From Thiosocius sp963753845 (GTDB taxonomy: Bacteria; Pseudomonadota; Gammaproteobacteria; Chromatiales; Chromatiaceae): a DNA stretch of 64,000 nucleotides. The number at the start of each line of letters is the position of its first letter. Position 1 is the first letter of the stretch. Under the pieces are notes generated by a model that was not told where the DNA came from, did not search any database, and saw only the letters and a program-made list of their open reading frames with translations. A program made the position numbers and the translations under genes. Shown here one piece after another: positions 53,677 to 63,061 of the stretch. The stretch lies in assembly GCA_963753845.1 (NCBI GenBank), contig CAVWEI010000020.1:49420-113419 (forward strand), written 5' to 3'.

Positions 53677-54408
53677 ATGGAAAAGATCAGACAAAAAACC
53701 GTCGCGGTGTTCGCTGCGTTGATGAGCATTTCTGTGAACATTTCTGTCGCGTCCGCCGCGGCGGACGAGAAACACCCGATACAGTCGCATCAGAGCATCC
53801 GCGATGCCGCCGAAAGGCACGCCCTGGCCGCGGCGGAAAGCCTTTCCGCGAGGCCCGAGGTCGAGGTGCGCAACCTGGACAGCCGCCTCAAGCTCACCGC
53901 GTGCGACCAGCCGCTGGAATCGTACGACTCACCCAATGGCCTGAACGGTGGCCGTGGCGTGGTCGGCGTCCGCTGCAATGGCAGCAAACCCTGGAAGATC
54001 TACGTGCCGGTTTATGTGGCGCTGATGGATTCCGTCGTAGTCAGCCGCCGCCCGATCGTGCGCGGACAGGCTCTGCGTGCCGAAGATGTCATGCTCAGCG
54101 AGGTGGATATCTCGGGCATCCACAAGGCCTATTTCACCCGCATCGAGGATACCGTCGGCCTGCGCAGCAGGCGCTCGATCTCCAGTGGGGACACCCTGCA
54201 TGCAGGCCTTCTTGAGAGGGCCAGGCTGGTCAAGCGCGGCGGCCAGGTCGAAATCGTCGCCGACACCGGGGGGCTTCAGGTGAGGATGACAGGGAAGGCG
54301 CTCAGTGACGGCAGTCAGGGCGACCGTATCAAGGTGAAAAACCTCAACTCCGGCCGCGTGGTCTCCGGCACCGTGGCCGGCGCCGGCCTGATCCGTGTCA
54401 CCAACTGA
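53677..54408 (+). CDS. flgA: Flagellar P-ring assembly chaperone FlgA
   Basis: A periplasmic chaperone for FlgI. The start at 53677 gives MEKIRQKTVAVFAALMSISV, a normal signal peptide; the in-frame ATG at 53653 would add eight residues. The SAF domain follows (SVVVSRRPIVRGQALRAEDV and RRSISSGDTLHAGLL), and the C-terminal RIKVKNLNSGRVVSGTV is diagnostic. It diverges from flgB and precedes flgM, the usual order. Confidence 0.92.
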   Translation: MEKIRQKTVAVFAALMSISVNISVASAAADEKHPIQSHQSIRDAAERHALAAAESLSARPEVEVRNLDSRLKLTACDQPLESYDSPNGLNGGRGVVGVRCNGSKPWKIYVPVYVALMDSVVVSRRPIVRGQALRAEDVMLSEVDISGIHKAYFTRIEDTVGLRSRRSISSGDTLHAGLLERARLVKRGGQVEIVADTGGLQVRMTGKALSDGSQGDRIKVKNLNSGRVVSGTVAGAGLIRVTN

Positions 54409-54483
54409 TCCGGTGGCCGGCATCGGGGAATACTGCCCAAAAGACTATTTTCGGAATGAACTTCACAACTTAGGCCCGCTGCG

Positions 54484-54510
54484 TAAAGTCCGTCAAAAGT
54501 CGGACGATAC
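54484..54510 (+). promoter_or_regulatory. Sigma-28 promoter for flgM
   Basis: TAAA, exactly 15 bases, then GACGATAC, against the consensus TAAA-N15-GCCGATAA. It lies 34 bp before the flgM start. This allows FliA to drive its own anti-sigma factor. Confidence 0.78.
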
Positions 54511-54543
54511 AGTCCACGTGATACTAGCGAAGGCGTGACCGAG

Positions 54544-54873
54544 ATGGGCATGGAAATCAGCAGAAACAGCGGGCGATCGCCTAAGGAGGCCGCCAAGGCG
54601 GGCAAATCCCAGGCGACCGCTTCCAAGAACAACCAGGCGCCGACAGGCACCGCTCCCAGGTCCGGCTCCACGGGTGCAGACAAGCTGCAGCTGTCGAATC
54701 AGGCCGCACAACTCCAGGCACTCGAGGCCGAGATCGCCAACCTGCCGGTGGTCGACGCCCAGCGTGTCCAGGATGTGCAGCGTATCCTCGCGACGGGCTC
54801 TTTCCAGATCGTGCCGGCGCGGGTCGCCGACAAGCTACTGACCTTCGAGGCCAGCCTGGGCAGGGCGCAGTAA
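54544..54873 (+). CDS. flgM: Anti-sigma-28 factor FlgM
   Basis: A roughly 109-residue regulator that holds FliA until the hook is finished and is then exported. The N-terminal half is disordered and Lys/Ser/Thr-rich. The C-terminal helices (LEAEIANLPVVDAQRVQDVQ and FQIVPARVADKLLTFEASL) match FlgM. The start is uncertain: GTG 54535, ATG 54544 or ATG 54550 are all in frame. Coupled to flgN. Confidence 0.88.
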   Translation: MGMEISRNSGRSPKEAAKAGKSQATASKNNQAPTGTAPRSGSTGADKLQLSNQAAQLQALEAEIANLPVVDAQRVQDVQRILATGSFQIVPARVADKLLTFEASLGRAQ

Positions 54874-54876
54874 GGC

Positions 54877-55356
54877 GTGGAGAGCGAACAGCTCATCAAG
54901 GCGTTTACCGCCACCGTGCAGGCCAGCCTGCACGGCCTGCAGTCGCTCGAACCTGTACTGCAGCGCGAACAGCGGGGATTGACCGGTAACGACCCCGTGC
55001 ATCTCGAGCAGGTCGTGAAGGAAAAACTCGCCCTGCTCAAGCAACTCGAACACAGCGTCCTGGCCCGCGACCGCCTGCAAAAGGCCGCCGGGCTGGCAGA
55101 GGGCATGGAGGCCGGCGGGCGCCTGGTCGAGGCCCTCAAACATCCCCAGCTTGCCGCCGACTGGGCGGCGATGACCGCGCTGGTCCAGGACGTGGCCGAT
55201 CTCAACGACCAAAACGGCCAGTTGGCCTTGCAGGGCCAGCGAGCCACACGTACCGCGCTGGGCATTCTCACCGGGCGGGACGAGAAAGAAGACACCTACA
55301 GCACCCTGCGACGTCGAACCGGCGGGGTTGCCAGCTATTCTCTGGGCAAGGTCTAG
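54877..55356 (+). CDS. flgN: FlgN family flagellar export chaperone
   Basis: A 159-residue helical protein starting at GTG 54877, three bases after flgM. Its length, heptad-like Leu pattern (LQSLEPVLQREQRGLTGNDP, VKEKLALLKQLEHSVLARDR) and position match FlgN, the chaperone for FlgK and FlgL. Confidence 0.82.
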   Translation: MESEQLIKAFTATVQASLHGLQSLEPVLQREQRGLTGNDPVHLEQVVKEKLALLKQLEHSVLARDRLQKAAGLAEGMEAGGRLVEALKHPQLAADWAAMTALVQDVADLNDQNGQLALQGQRATRTALGILTGRDEKEDTYSTLRRRTGGVASYSLGKV

Positions 55357-55419
55357 CCTGAAGATCTCACCAGCCCGGCCCGCCGGCCGGCTGCACGGCG
55401 CCACTTAATCGGTAACGGT

Positions 55420-55449
55420 ATTACAGCCGGCCCCTTCACGGGTTAGAAT
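55420..55449 (+). promoter_or_regulatory. Possible promoter for tRNA-Arg
   Basis: ATTACA and TAGAAT are separated by 18 bp and lie about 30 bp before the tRNA. The -10 box is good, the -35 moderate. Confidence 0.42.
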
Positions 55450-55480
55450 CGCCCCTGCTGTATCTGCGCAGCGCACCCCT

Positions 55481-55557
55481 GCCCCCGTAGCTCAGCAGGA
55501 TAGAGCGCACCCCTCCTAAGGGTGAAGTCAGAGGTTCGAATCCTCTCGGGGGCACCA
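55481..55557 (+). tRNA. tRNA-Arg (anticodon CCT)
   Basis: A complete 77-nt cloverleaf: acceptor GCCCCCG pairing with CGGGGGC, a D-arm with AGCTCAGCAGGATAGAGC, an anticodon stem CACCC/GGGTG around loop CTCCTAA (anticodon CCT) and a T-arm with GGTTCGAATCC. The CCA end is encoded. It reads AGG codons. I saw no duplicate of its 3' end nearby that would mark an integrated element. Confidence 0.96.
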
Positions 55558-55585
55558 CACATCTCTCCCTTGAGCAGCGGCAACA

Positions 55586-56332
55586 ATGGAAATCTGGCAG
55601 ATCATCGTCCTTGCGCTGGTTGGCATCATGGCCGGCTGGCTCAATGTGATGGCCGGCGGCGGCTCTCTCCTGACCGTTCCCATCATGCTGTTCATGGGCA
55701 TTCCTGCGCCGGTCGCCAATGGCACCAACCGGATCGCCATACTCGCCCAGAACATCACCGCCGTATCCACTTTCCGCAACCGCGGGTTCTCCGACTTCAA
55801 ACTCAGCCTCAGCCTGTCGGCGGCCGCCGCGGCCGGGGCACTCGCGGGCGCGTCGGTGGGCGTGCATCTCGCCGGTGAATGGTTCGACCGCATACTCGCA
55901 ATGGTCATGATCGCGGTGATGATCCTGATGGCAACCGGTCAGGACAAGGTGAAACCGGTCGGCGGCGAGGCACAGGCAAAGAATCTTCTTCTGGGACATA
56001 TCCTGATGGTCGGCGCCGGCTTCTGGGGCGGATTCATCCAGATCGGTGTCGGCTTCGTCCTGATGCCGATCCTGCACCGCGTGATGGGCCTCGACCTGGT
56101 TCGGGTCAATATGCACAAGGTGTTCGTGGTGCTGGTCTACACGATCGTCGCCCTGGCGGTGTTCGCCTCGCAGCTGGAGCTGTTGTGGTGGACCGGGGCC
56201 GGACTCGCGGTCGGGAACTCGATCGGCGGTTGGCTGGGGGCCCACACCACGGTCACACACGGCGAAACTCTGATCCGTCGGGTGCTTTATCTCGCCCTGA
56301 CCATATTCATCGTCAAACTGCTGTTTTTCTGA
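55586..56332 (+). CDS. TauE/SafE family sulfite/organosulfonate exporter
   Basis: A 248-residue inner-membrane protein with about eight helices. It has the repeated family motif GGGSLLTVPIMLFMGIPAPV near the N-terminus and GFWGGFIQIGVGFVLMPIL in the second half. The family exports sulfite, taurine-derived sulfonates or related anions. The actual substrate cannot be read from sequence. It begins 28 bp after the tRNA. Confidence 0.88.
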   Translation: MEIWQIIVLALVGIMAGWLNVMAGGGSLLTVPIMLFMGIPAPVANGTNRIAILAQNITAVSTFRNRGFSDFKLSLSLSAAAAAGALAGASVGVHLAGEWFDRILAMVMIAVMILMATGQDKVKPVGGEAQAKNLLLGHILMVGAGFWGGFIQIGVGFVLMPILHRVMGLDLVRVNMHKVFVVLVYTIVALAVFASQLELLWWTGAGLAVGNSIGGWLGAHTTVTHGETLIRRVLYLALTIFIVKLLFF

Positions 56333-56546
56333 GGCCTGCGGGGTCCCGGGATTGAGGACGCAGCGTCTTGAGCGTGTCTCCGAGCAGGGCGCCGAGCGTC
56401 TGGTAGGTCTTTATCTGGGCGAGTTGGTACAGGGTATCGGGCGCTTCCCCGGCAAGCGAAAGACGTGCCTCGAAGAACGCCATATCCGCCTCCAGCGAAC
56501 AGACGTCGCCCCGGCCACCCACCAATATTGATACCTTTTCTGCCAT
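56313..56546 (-). CDS. Small hypothetical protein
   Basis: A 77-residue soluble frame (MAEKVSILVGGRGDVCSLEA, then TLYQLAQIKTYQTLGALLGD) with balanced composition unlike the shadow frames around it. Its end overlaps the exporter gene's end by 20 bp, tail to tail. The region before its start is AT-rich but lacks a clear ribosome-binding site. I do not recognise a family. Confidence 0.5.
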   Translation of the reverse strand: MAEKVSILVGGRGDVCSLEADMAFFEARLSLAGEAPDTLYQLAQIKTYQTLGALLGDTLKTLRPQSRDPAGLRKTAV

Positions 56547-56737
56547 TTTTTTATTTTAGCAGCCGCGCAGCTGTGCAATGCCTATACGGGGCAACAATAT
56601 CCTACCGGTCAGACAATGATCCGAATAAAAATTTATGAACCCATAAGGGCAAAATCACTGTGCTAGACTTCCTGTAAATCCCGGCCAGTCCGGGAATTTT
56701 ATTTTTTCCCGCCAAATATTTGGGTGGTCGTCCAAAA

Positions 56738-59596
56738 ATGTCCGAGCTTCTCGATCGACTGCGCAGTTCTTCAGCCTATTACGGCGCCAACGCACCTTTC
56801 ATCGAGGACCTGTTCGAGTCTTACCTCGAAGACCCAAGCAGCGTTCCGGACAACTGGCGCAGACATTTCGACGGTCTTCCCGCGGTAAACGGCAGTCCGG
56901 TCAATGATCAGTCTCACCGCCGGGTACAGGCGGACTTTCTCGAACTCGCCACCGATACGAACTCGCGGATTCCATGCAGCACGGGCCTGTCCGCTGCCGC
57001 GGCCGAACGTCAGGCCAAGGTGCTGAGACTGATCAACGCGTACCGCGTCCGCGGACACCAGAATGCCAATCTGGACCCTCTCAAGCTGAAGCCGATGATT
57101 GCACTTCCGGACCTGCAGCCGTCGTATTACGGTCTCGGCAAGGAGGACATGGGCACGGTGTTCAATACCGGTTCCCTGTTCGCGCCCGATCAGATGCCGC
57201 TCAGCGAGATCCTGTCGCTGGTACAGGAGGCCTATACCGGGACGGTCGGCTCCGAGTACATGCACATCACCAATACCGAGGAGAAGCGCTGGATCCAGCA
57301 GCGCCTGGAGACCTACCGCAGCAAACCCGAACTCGATGACGAGCAGCGCCGTTGGATCCTGCACCTGTTGACCGCGTCCGAGGGTATCGAGAAGTTCATG
57401 CACGCGCGCTACGTAGGCCAGAAGCGCTTTTCGCTGGAAGGCGGCGAATCGCTGATCCCGATGCTGGACGAGCTGATCCAGCGCGCCGGGCGCGACGGGG
57501 CCAAAGAGGTGGTTATAGGGATGGCGCACCGTGGTCGCCTGAACGTGCTTGCCAACATCATCGGCAAACCACCGGCACAGATCTTCGGTGAGTTCGCAGG
57601 CGCACGCCTGGTCCAGGACGAAGGCATCATGTCCTCCGGTGACGTGAAGTATCACAAGGGCTTCTCGAGCGACGTCGACACCCCCGGCGGGCTGATGCAC
57701 ATCACGCTTGGCTTCAACCCGTCGCATCTCGAGATCATCAGCCCCGTGGTGCACGGTTCGGTACGCGCCCGCCAGCAGCGCCGCCGCGATCGCACGGGCG
57801 AACAGGTCTTGCCCATCATCCTGCATGGTGACGCCGCTTTCGCGGGCCAGGGCGTGAACATGGAGATGTTCAACATGACGCAGGCGCGCGGGTACACCGT
57901 CGGCGGTACCGTGCACATCGTCATCAACAACCAGATCGGCTTCACCACCAGCAACACGCGCGATACGCGCTCGACGGCATACTGCACCGACGTCGCCAAG
58001 GTGGTCCAGGCACCTATTTTCCATGTCAACGGAGACGACCCCGAGGCCGTGATCTTCGTCACCCGGCTGGCGTTGGATTATCGCAACCGCTTCCACAAGG
58101 ACGTGGTCCTGGATCTGGTCTGCTATCGCCGTCATGGCCACAACGAGGCCGACGAGCCCGCTGTCACGCAACCGATGATGTACCAGAAGATACGCAACCA
58201 TCAGCCGACCCGCGCGGCCTATGCGGATCAACTCATCGCCTCGCAGCTGATAACGCCCGCCGAGGGACAGCAATTCGTGGAACGGGTACGCGCGGAGTTC
58301 GAACAGGGCAACTGCGTGGGCCGCGCCACGGCCTGCCGGGTGGAGAAACCGGGCGAGGTGGACTGGACGAGGTACAGGGGTGCGAAATGGGACGACGCAA
58401 CTGACACAGGGTTTGATCCAGAGCGCTTTGAGGCGCTGGCCGGACAGATCGTGACGCCACCCGGCGATTTCATTCTGCACCCGCGGGTTCAGCGCATCAT
58501 GGAGGACCGCCGCCTGATGGCCCAGGGCGACAAGCTCGCAGACTGGGGATTCGCCGAGAACATGGCCTATGCCACCCTGCTGGATCAGGGTGTGCCGATC
58601 CGTATCTCCGGGCAGGACTGCCGCCGCGGGACCTTCTTCCACCGCCACGCAATGCTGCGCGATCAAAACACCGGCGCCAGCTATATTCCGCTGCGCCACC
58701 TGCATGCCGATCAGCCCAATTTCACGGTGATCGACTCGGTGCTGTCGGAGGAGGCGGTGCTCGGGTACGAGTACGGCTACGCGACCGCAGACCCCAAGGC
58801 ACTGACCGTCTGGGAGGCGCAGTTCGGCGACTTCGCCAATGGAGCCCAGGTGGTCATCGATCAGTTCATCACCTCGGCCGGCGCGAAATGGGGTCTGTAT
58901 TGCGGGCTGGTAATGCTGCTGCCACATGGGTACGAGGGCCAGGGTCCGGAGCATTCATCGGCGCGCGTCGAGCGTTACATGCAGTTGTGCGCGGAACACA
59001 ATATCCAGGTCTGCGTCCCCACCACACCGGCGCAGATCTTCCATCTGCTCAGACGCCAGATGCTGCGTCCGTTCCGTCACCCCCTGATCGTGATGTCGCC
59101 AAAGAGCCTGCTGCGTCACCCCCTGGCGACCTCTTCATTGGATTCGCTGACCGGGGGGCGATTCGAAAACGTGATCGACGAGATCGATCCGATCGACGAG
59201 AAGAAAGTGACCCAGGTCGTGATGTGCACCGGCAAGGTCTATTACGACCTGCTGCAGGCGCGACGCACCCGGGAGCTGAACCACGTCGCCCTGGTCCGGC
59301 TCGAGCAGCTCTACCCGTTCCCGCGTGCCGAATTCGAGGCCATGGTGGCGCGATATCCAAACGCCAGGCAGTTCATCTGGTGTCAGGAAGAGCCCCAGAA
59401 CCAGGGCGCCTGGGACCAGATCAAGCACCGTTTCCATTCGCTGCACAACAGCAAACGTAAGCTGGCCTATGTCGGCAGGCCTTCTGCTGCGGCGCCCGCG
59501 ACGGGTTATTTCCAGGTCCATCAGGAAGAACAAGAGAAACTCGTGGACGATGCGCTGACGGGGCGTAGCGACCCATCTATGAATCTAAGGGGCTGA
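56738..59596 (+). CDS. sucA: 2-oxoglutarate dehydrogenase E1 component
   Basis: A 952-residue thiamine diphosphate enzyme of the citric acid cycle that decarboxylates 2-oxoglutarate and passes succinyl to E2. The start at ATG 56738 gives MSELLDRLRSSSAYYGANAP; the longer frame uses an upstream non-ATG codon. Characteristic features are VIGMAHRGRLNVLANIIGK, LGFNPSHLEIISPVVHGS, the cofactor motif GDAAFAGQGV...INNQIGFT, and ISGQDCRRGTFFHRHA. sucB follows after three bases. No lpd (E3) gene is in the window. Confidence 0.96.
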   Translation: MSELLDRLRSSSAYYGANAPFIEDLFESYLEDPSSVPDNWRRHFDGLPAVNGSPVNDQSHRRVQADFLELATDTNSRIPCSTGLSAAAAERQAKVLRLINAYRVRGHQNANLDPLKLKPMIALPDLQPSYYGLGKEDMGTVFNTGSLFAPDQMPLSEILSLVQEAYTGTVGSEYMHITNTEEKRWIQQRLETYRSKPELDDEQRRWILHLLTASEGIEKFMHARYVGQKRFSLEGGESLIPMLDELIQRAGRDGAKEVVIGMAHRGRLNVLANIIGKPPAQIFGEFAGARLVQDEGIMSSGDVKYHKGFSSDVDTPGGLMHITLGFNPSHLEIISPVVHGSVRARQQRRRDRTGEQVLPIILHGDAAFAGQGVNMEMFNMTQARGYTVGGTVHIVINNQIGFTTSNTRDTRSTAYCTDVAKVVQAPIFHVNGDDPEAVIFVTRLALDYRNRFHKDVVLDLVCYRRHGHNEADEPAVTQPMMYQKIRNHQPTRAAYADQLIASQLITPAEGQQFVERVRAEFEQGNCVGRATACRVEKPGEVDWTRYRGAKWDDATDTGFDPERFEALAGQIVTPPGDFILHPRVQRIMEDRRLMAQGDKLADWGFAENMAYATLLDQGVPIRISGQDCRRGTFFHRHAMLRDQNTGASYIPLRHLHADQPNFTVIDSVLSEEAVLGYEYGYATADPKALTVWEAQFGDFANGAQVVIDQFITSAGAKWGLYCGLVMLLPHGYEGQGPEHSSARVERYMQLCAEHNIQVCVPTTPAQIFHLLRRQMLRPFRHPLIVMSPKSLLRHPLATSSLDSLTGGRFENVIDEIDPIDEKKVTQVVMCTGKVYYDLLQARRTRELNHVALVRLEQLYPFPRAEFEAMVARYPNARQFIWCQEEPQNQGAWDQIKHRFHSLHNSKRKLAYVGRPSAAAPATGYFQVHQEEQEKLVDDALTGRSDPSMNLRG

Positions 59597-59599
59597 ACT

Positions 59600-60826
59600 A
59601 TGTCGACCGAAGTGCGTGTACCCACCCTGCCGGAATCTGTCAGCGATGCAACCGTACTGACCTGGCACAAGCAGCCCGGCGAAGCGATCGCGCGTGACGA
59701 GAACCTGGTGGATCTCGAGACCGACAAGGTCGTGCTGGAGGTTCCTTCCCCCGTCGCCGGTGTGGTGAAGGAGCTCAAGGTCGAGGAAGGTGCTGTGGTC
59801 ACGGCCGACGCGCTGCTTGCGGTCGTCGAGGCCGGTGCAACAGCCCCCGGCCCCGCCACCGAGCCACCAACCTCACCGGAAAAGACCGCCGAGGCCCCCG
59901 CCAAGGCCCCGGCGGCGGCTGCATCCGAAGATACTGCGGACCAGGTCCTGACACCGGCGGTGCGCCGCCTGGTCAAAGAGATGGACATCGACCCCAGCAG
60001 GATCAAGGGTACCGGCAAGAACGGACGGATCCTGAAATCGGACGTGATGACCTTCCTGGACCAGCAGCACCAGACCGACGACCCGGACCTGCGCGCTGCC
60101 GCGGCACCGAGCAGCGCCACGGTTGCACGCCAGGAAAAGCGTGTGCCGATGACCCGTTTGCGCGCGCGTATCGCCGAGCGCCTGCTGGAGGCCCAGCAGA
60201 ACGCCGCGATCCTGACCACCTTCAACGAGGTCAATCTCAAGGCCGCGATGGACCTGCGTGCCCGGCACAAGGATGCGTTCGAGAAGGCTCACGACGTGCG
60301 CCTGGGATTCATGTCGTTTTTCGTCAAGGCAGCCGTGGAGGCACTCAAGAAGTTCCCGGTCGTCAATGCGTCCGTCGATGGCAACGACATCGTCTATCAC
60401 AACTTCTTCGACATCGGTGTCGCCGTGGGTTCCCCGCGCGGCCTGGTGGTCCCGATCCTGCGCAATGCCGACCAGATGTCGTTCGCCCAGGTGGAAGAGA
60501 CGATCCGCACCTTTGGACAGAAGGCGAAAGAAGGCAGCCTGAGCTACGAAGAACTGTCCGGCGGCACCTTTACACTCACCAACGGGGGTGTCTTCGGCTC
60601 CATGCTGTCGACGCCGATACTGAACCCGCCCCAGAGCGCCATCCTCGGGATGCACAATATCGTCGATCGCCCGGTGGTGGAGAACGGCGAGATTGTGATC
60701 CGTCCGGTGATGTACCTGGCCCTGTCCTACGACCACCGCATCATCGACGGCCGAGAGGCGGTACAGTTCCTTGTCACGGTCAAGCAGTGCATGGAAGATC
60801 CTGCGCGGATGTTGCTGGGTATTTGA
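59600..60826 (+). CDS. sucB: Dihydrolipoyl succinyltransferase (E2 of 2-oxoglutarate dehydrogenase)
   Basis: A 408-residue E2. The lipoyl domain (1-75) has the lipoylated Lys in ETDKVVLEVPS. An Ala/Pro-rich linker follows. The E3-binding domain (about 115-155) has TPAVRRLVKEMDIDPSRIKG. The catalytic domain has HRIIDGREAVQFLVTVKQCM with the active-site His. It transfers succinyl to CoA. Confidence 0.96.
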   Translation: MSTEVRVPTLPESVSDATVLTWHKQPGEAIARDENLVDLETDKVVLEVPSPVAGVVKELKVEEGAVVTADALLAVVEAGATAPGPATEPPTSPEKTAEAPAKAPAAAASEDTADQVLTPAVRRLVKEMDIDPSRIKGTGKNGRILKSDVMTFLDQQHQTDDPDLRAAAAPSSATVARQEKRVPMTRLRARIAERLLEAQQNAAILTTFNEVNLKAAMDLRARHKDAFEKAHDVRLGFMSFFVKAAVEALKKFPVVNASVDGNDIVYHNFFDIGVAVGSPRGLVVPILRNADQMSFAQVEETIRTFGQKAKEGSLSYEELSGGTFTLTNGGVFGSMLSTPILNPPQSAILGMHNIVDRPVVENGEIVIRPVMYLALSYDHRIIDGREAVQFLVTVKQCMEDPARMLLGI

Positions 60827-60849
60827 TTGCGGGGGTTACGAGCTCAAGG

Positions 60850-61089
60850 ATGAGTCCTACAATATTCAAGGAGCAAGGCTATCGGTTCTTCTTCTTTTCG
60901 CGTGAAGAGGCACGCCGTCATGTTCATGTCGTGTGTGCTGATGGCGAAGCCAAATTCTGGTTGGAGCCGGAGATCGAACTGGCGAAGAATTATCGGTTGT
61001 CGCGAACACAATTGAAGCAGATCGAGACCATATTGGAGGCGCATTGCAATGAACTCATTGGCGCATGGCAACGACACTTCGGCGCCTGA
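60850..61089 (+). CDS. DUF4160 family protein (putative toxin-antitoxin component)
   Basis: A 79-residue protein starting at ATG 60850 (MSPTIFKEQGYRFFFFSREE, then RRHVHVVCADGEAKFWL). This is the DUF4160 signature with the conserved His pair in RRHVHV. It overlaps the next gene, a DUF2442 protein, by 41 bp in another frame. The pair is widespread and is suspected of being a toxin-antitoxin module, but the activity is not settled. Confidence 0.83.
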   Translation: MSPTIFKEQGYRFFFFSREEARRHVHVVCADGEAKFWLEPEIELAKNYRLSRTQLKQIETILEAHCNELIGAWQRHFGA

Positions 61090-61309
61090 GGTAACGAATA
61101 TCTCGGCCCATGGCGTATGGCTCCTCGTCCGTGGAAAAGAACTCTTCTTGTCCTACGACGATTTCCCCTGGTTCAAGGACCAATCGGTGAAGGCCATATT
61201 GAAAGTCGAAGAACAGTCACCAGGTCATTTTCATTGGCCTGAGCTCGACGTTGACCTCAGCGAGGGAATCATTGAACACCCCGAACGCTTTCCGCTGAAA
61301 GCAAAATGA
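61049..61309 (+). CDS. DUF2442 family protein (putative partner of DUF4160)
   Basis: An 86-residue protein (VTNISAHGVWLLVRGKELFL, then YDDFPWFKDQSVKAILKVEE), a clear DUF2442 match. It probably binds DNA or its partner. It lies between sucB and the fumarase gene, on the same strand. Confidence 0.83.
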   Translation: MNSLAHGNDTSAPEVTNISAHGVWLLVRGKELFLSYDDFPWFKDQSVKAILKVEEQSPGHFHWPELDVDLSEGIIEHPERFPLKAK

Positions 61310-61439
61310 TTTCACAGGCAAACACACCCGGAAACAACGTTTGAAATGCACTACGTCGTGAAAATCGACAATCAGAAACTTTGCGTTCTCTGTGCTTCTC
61401 CGTGATCTCTGCGTCCCAAAAAACCCTGGCAAAACTCCT

Positions 61440-62981
61440 ATGATCACCATCAAGCAAGAAGACCTGATCCAAAGCGTCGCCGACGCACTGCAATTCATCT
61501 CTTATTACCATCCACTGGATTACATCCAGGCCGTGGGGCGCGCATACGATCGCGAGCAGTCTCCTGCCGCAAAGGATGCGCTGGCGCAGATCCTGACCAA
61601 CTCGCGCATGTGCGCCGAAGGTCACCGGCCGATCTGTCAGGACACCGGCATCGTCGTGGTCTTCCTCAAGGTCGGCATGAACGTGCGGTTCGAAGGCAAT
61701 ATGGGCCTGAACGACATGATCAACGAGGGCGTGCGGCGCGCCTACCTGCACCCGGACAACAAGCTGCGCGCCTCGGTGGTGAATCCGCCGATCGGTGCGC
61801 GCAAGAACACCGGCGACAACACCCCGGCGGTCATCTATACCGACATCGTACCTGGCGACCGGCTCGAGATCGCACTCGCGGCCAAGGGCGGTGGTTCCGA
61901 GAACAAGTCCAAGTTCGCCATCCTCAACCCCAGCGACAGCCTGGTCGACTGGGTCGTCAAGACACTGCCGACCATGGGTGCCGGCTGGTGCCCACCGGGC
62001 GTGCTCGGCATCGGAGTCGGCGGGACCGCCGAGAAGGCCATGCTGCTGGCCAAGGAATCGCTGATGGCGCCGATCGACATGGACGAGCTCAAGGCCCGTG
62101 GCCCATCGAACCCGGTCGAGGAGCTTCGCGTCGAGATCTTCGACAAGGTCAATGCACTGGGAATCGGCGCCCAGGGCCTGGGCGGCCTGACCACCGTGGT
62201 CGATGTAAAGATTCTTGACTACCCGACCCACGCCGCCTCGCTGCCGGTCGGCATGATCCCAAACTGCGCCGCCACCCGGCATATCGAGTTTCACCTCGAC
62301 GGCAGCGGCCCCGCGGTCCTCACACCCCCGAAACTCGAAGACTGGCCGGACGTGACCTGGCAGGTGAGCGAGGATTCGATACGCGTCGACCTGGATACCC
62401 TGACACCGGAGCAGGTCCAGGCCTGGAAACCGGGCGACCGCCTGTTGCTCAACGGCAAGCTGCTCACCGGCCGTGATGCAGCACACAAACGCATCCAGGA
62501 ACTGCTCGAAAGTGGCAAGGGCCTGCCCCCCGGCGTCGATTTCACCAACCGTCTGATCTATTACGTCGGCCCGGTCGATCCGGTACGCGACGAGGCGGTT
62601 GGCCCGGCCGGACCGACCACGGCAACCCGGATGGACAAGTTCACCGAGATGATGCTGTCAAAGACCGGCCTGATCGGCATGGTCGGCAAGGCCGAGCGCG
62701 GCCCGGTCGCCATCGAGTCGATCAAAAAACACAAGGCGGCCTACCTGATGGCCGTGGGCGGCGCCGCTTACCTGGTTTCGCAGGCGATCCGTTCGGCCAG
62801 GGTACTGGCCTTCGAAGACCTGGGCATGGAGGCGATCTACGAGTTCGAGGTGGTGGACATGCCGGTTACGGTCGCGGTCGACAGCACGGGCGAGTCGGTG
62901 CATCAGACCGGGCCGGCGGAATGGAAGGTGAAGATTTCGGAGTTGAAGCTTGGGGCGGGTTCAGGTCCTGGCGGCCGGTAG
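61440..62981 (+). CDS. fumA: Fumarate hydratase, class I (iron-sulfur)
   Basis: A 513-residue dimeric fumarase that interconverts fumarate and malate using a [4Fe-4S] cluster. The start at ATG 61440 gives MITIKQEDLIQSVADALQFI. Cluster Cys candidates are in NSRMCAEGHRPICQDTG, GAGWCPPGVLGIG and IPNCAATRHIEFHLDG. The alpha and beta domains are fused, as in E. coli FumA/FumB. The 130 bp before it contain a CTCCGTGATCTCTGCG-type intergenic repeat. Confidence 0.93.
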   Translation: MITIKQEDLIQSVADALQFISYYHPLDYIQAVGRAYDREQSPAAKDALAQILTNSRMCAEGHRPICQDTGIVVVFLKVGMNVRFEGNMGLNDMINEGVRRAYLHPDNKLRASVVNPPIGARKNTGDNTPAVIYTDIVPGDRLEIALAAKGGGSENKSKFAILNPSDSLVDWVVKTLPTMGAGWCPPGVLGIGVGGTAEKAMLLAKESLMAPIDMDELKARGPSNPVEELRVEIFDKVNALGIGAQGLGGLTTVVDVKILDYPTHAASLPVGMIPNCAATRHIEFHLDGSGPAVLTPPKLEDWPDVTWQVSEDSIRVDLDTLTPEQVQAWKPGDRLLLNGKLLTGRDAAHKRIQELLESGKGLPPGVDFTNRLIYYVGPVDPVRDEAVGPAGPTTATRMDKFTEMMLSKTGLIGMVGKAERGPVAIESIKKHKAAYLMAVGGAAYLVSQAIRSARVLAFEDLGMEAIYEFEVVDMPVTVAVDSTGESVHQTGPAEWKVKISELKLGAGSGPGGR

Positions 62982-63061
62982 AGAGCGTCGTGGCGGACGT
63001 GAGCAGAGCGAACGCATCACGGAACCACTCAAAACCCACCCCGACGCGCTAGACTTGCACC

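Noticed and set aside
55481..55557. tRNA-Arg as an integration site for a mobile element
   Set aside because: No repeat of the tRNA 3' end, integrase or cargo is visible downstream; the next genes are an exporter and sucAB.
56771..58954. Minus-strand frame of 727 codons opposite sucA
   Set aside because: A long antisense frame caused by GC bias. sucA has full family support and this frame has none.
61269..62486. Minus-strand frame of 405 codons opposite the fumarase gene
   Set aside because: Antisense shadow; no domain, and it covers conserved fumarase cluster motifs on the other strand.
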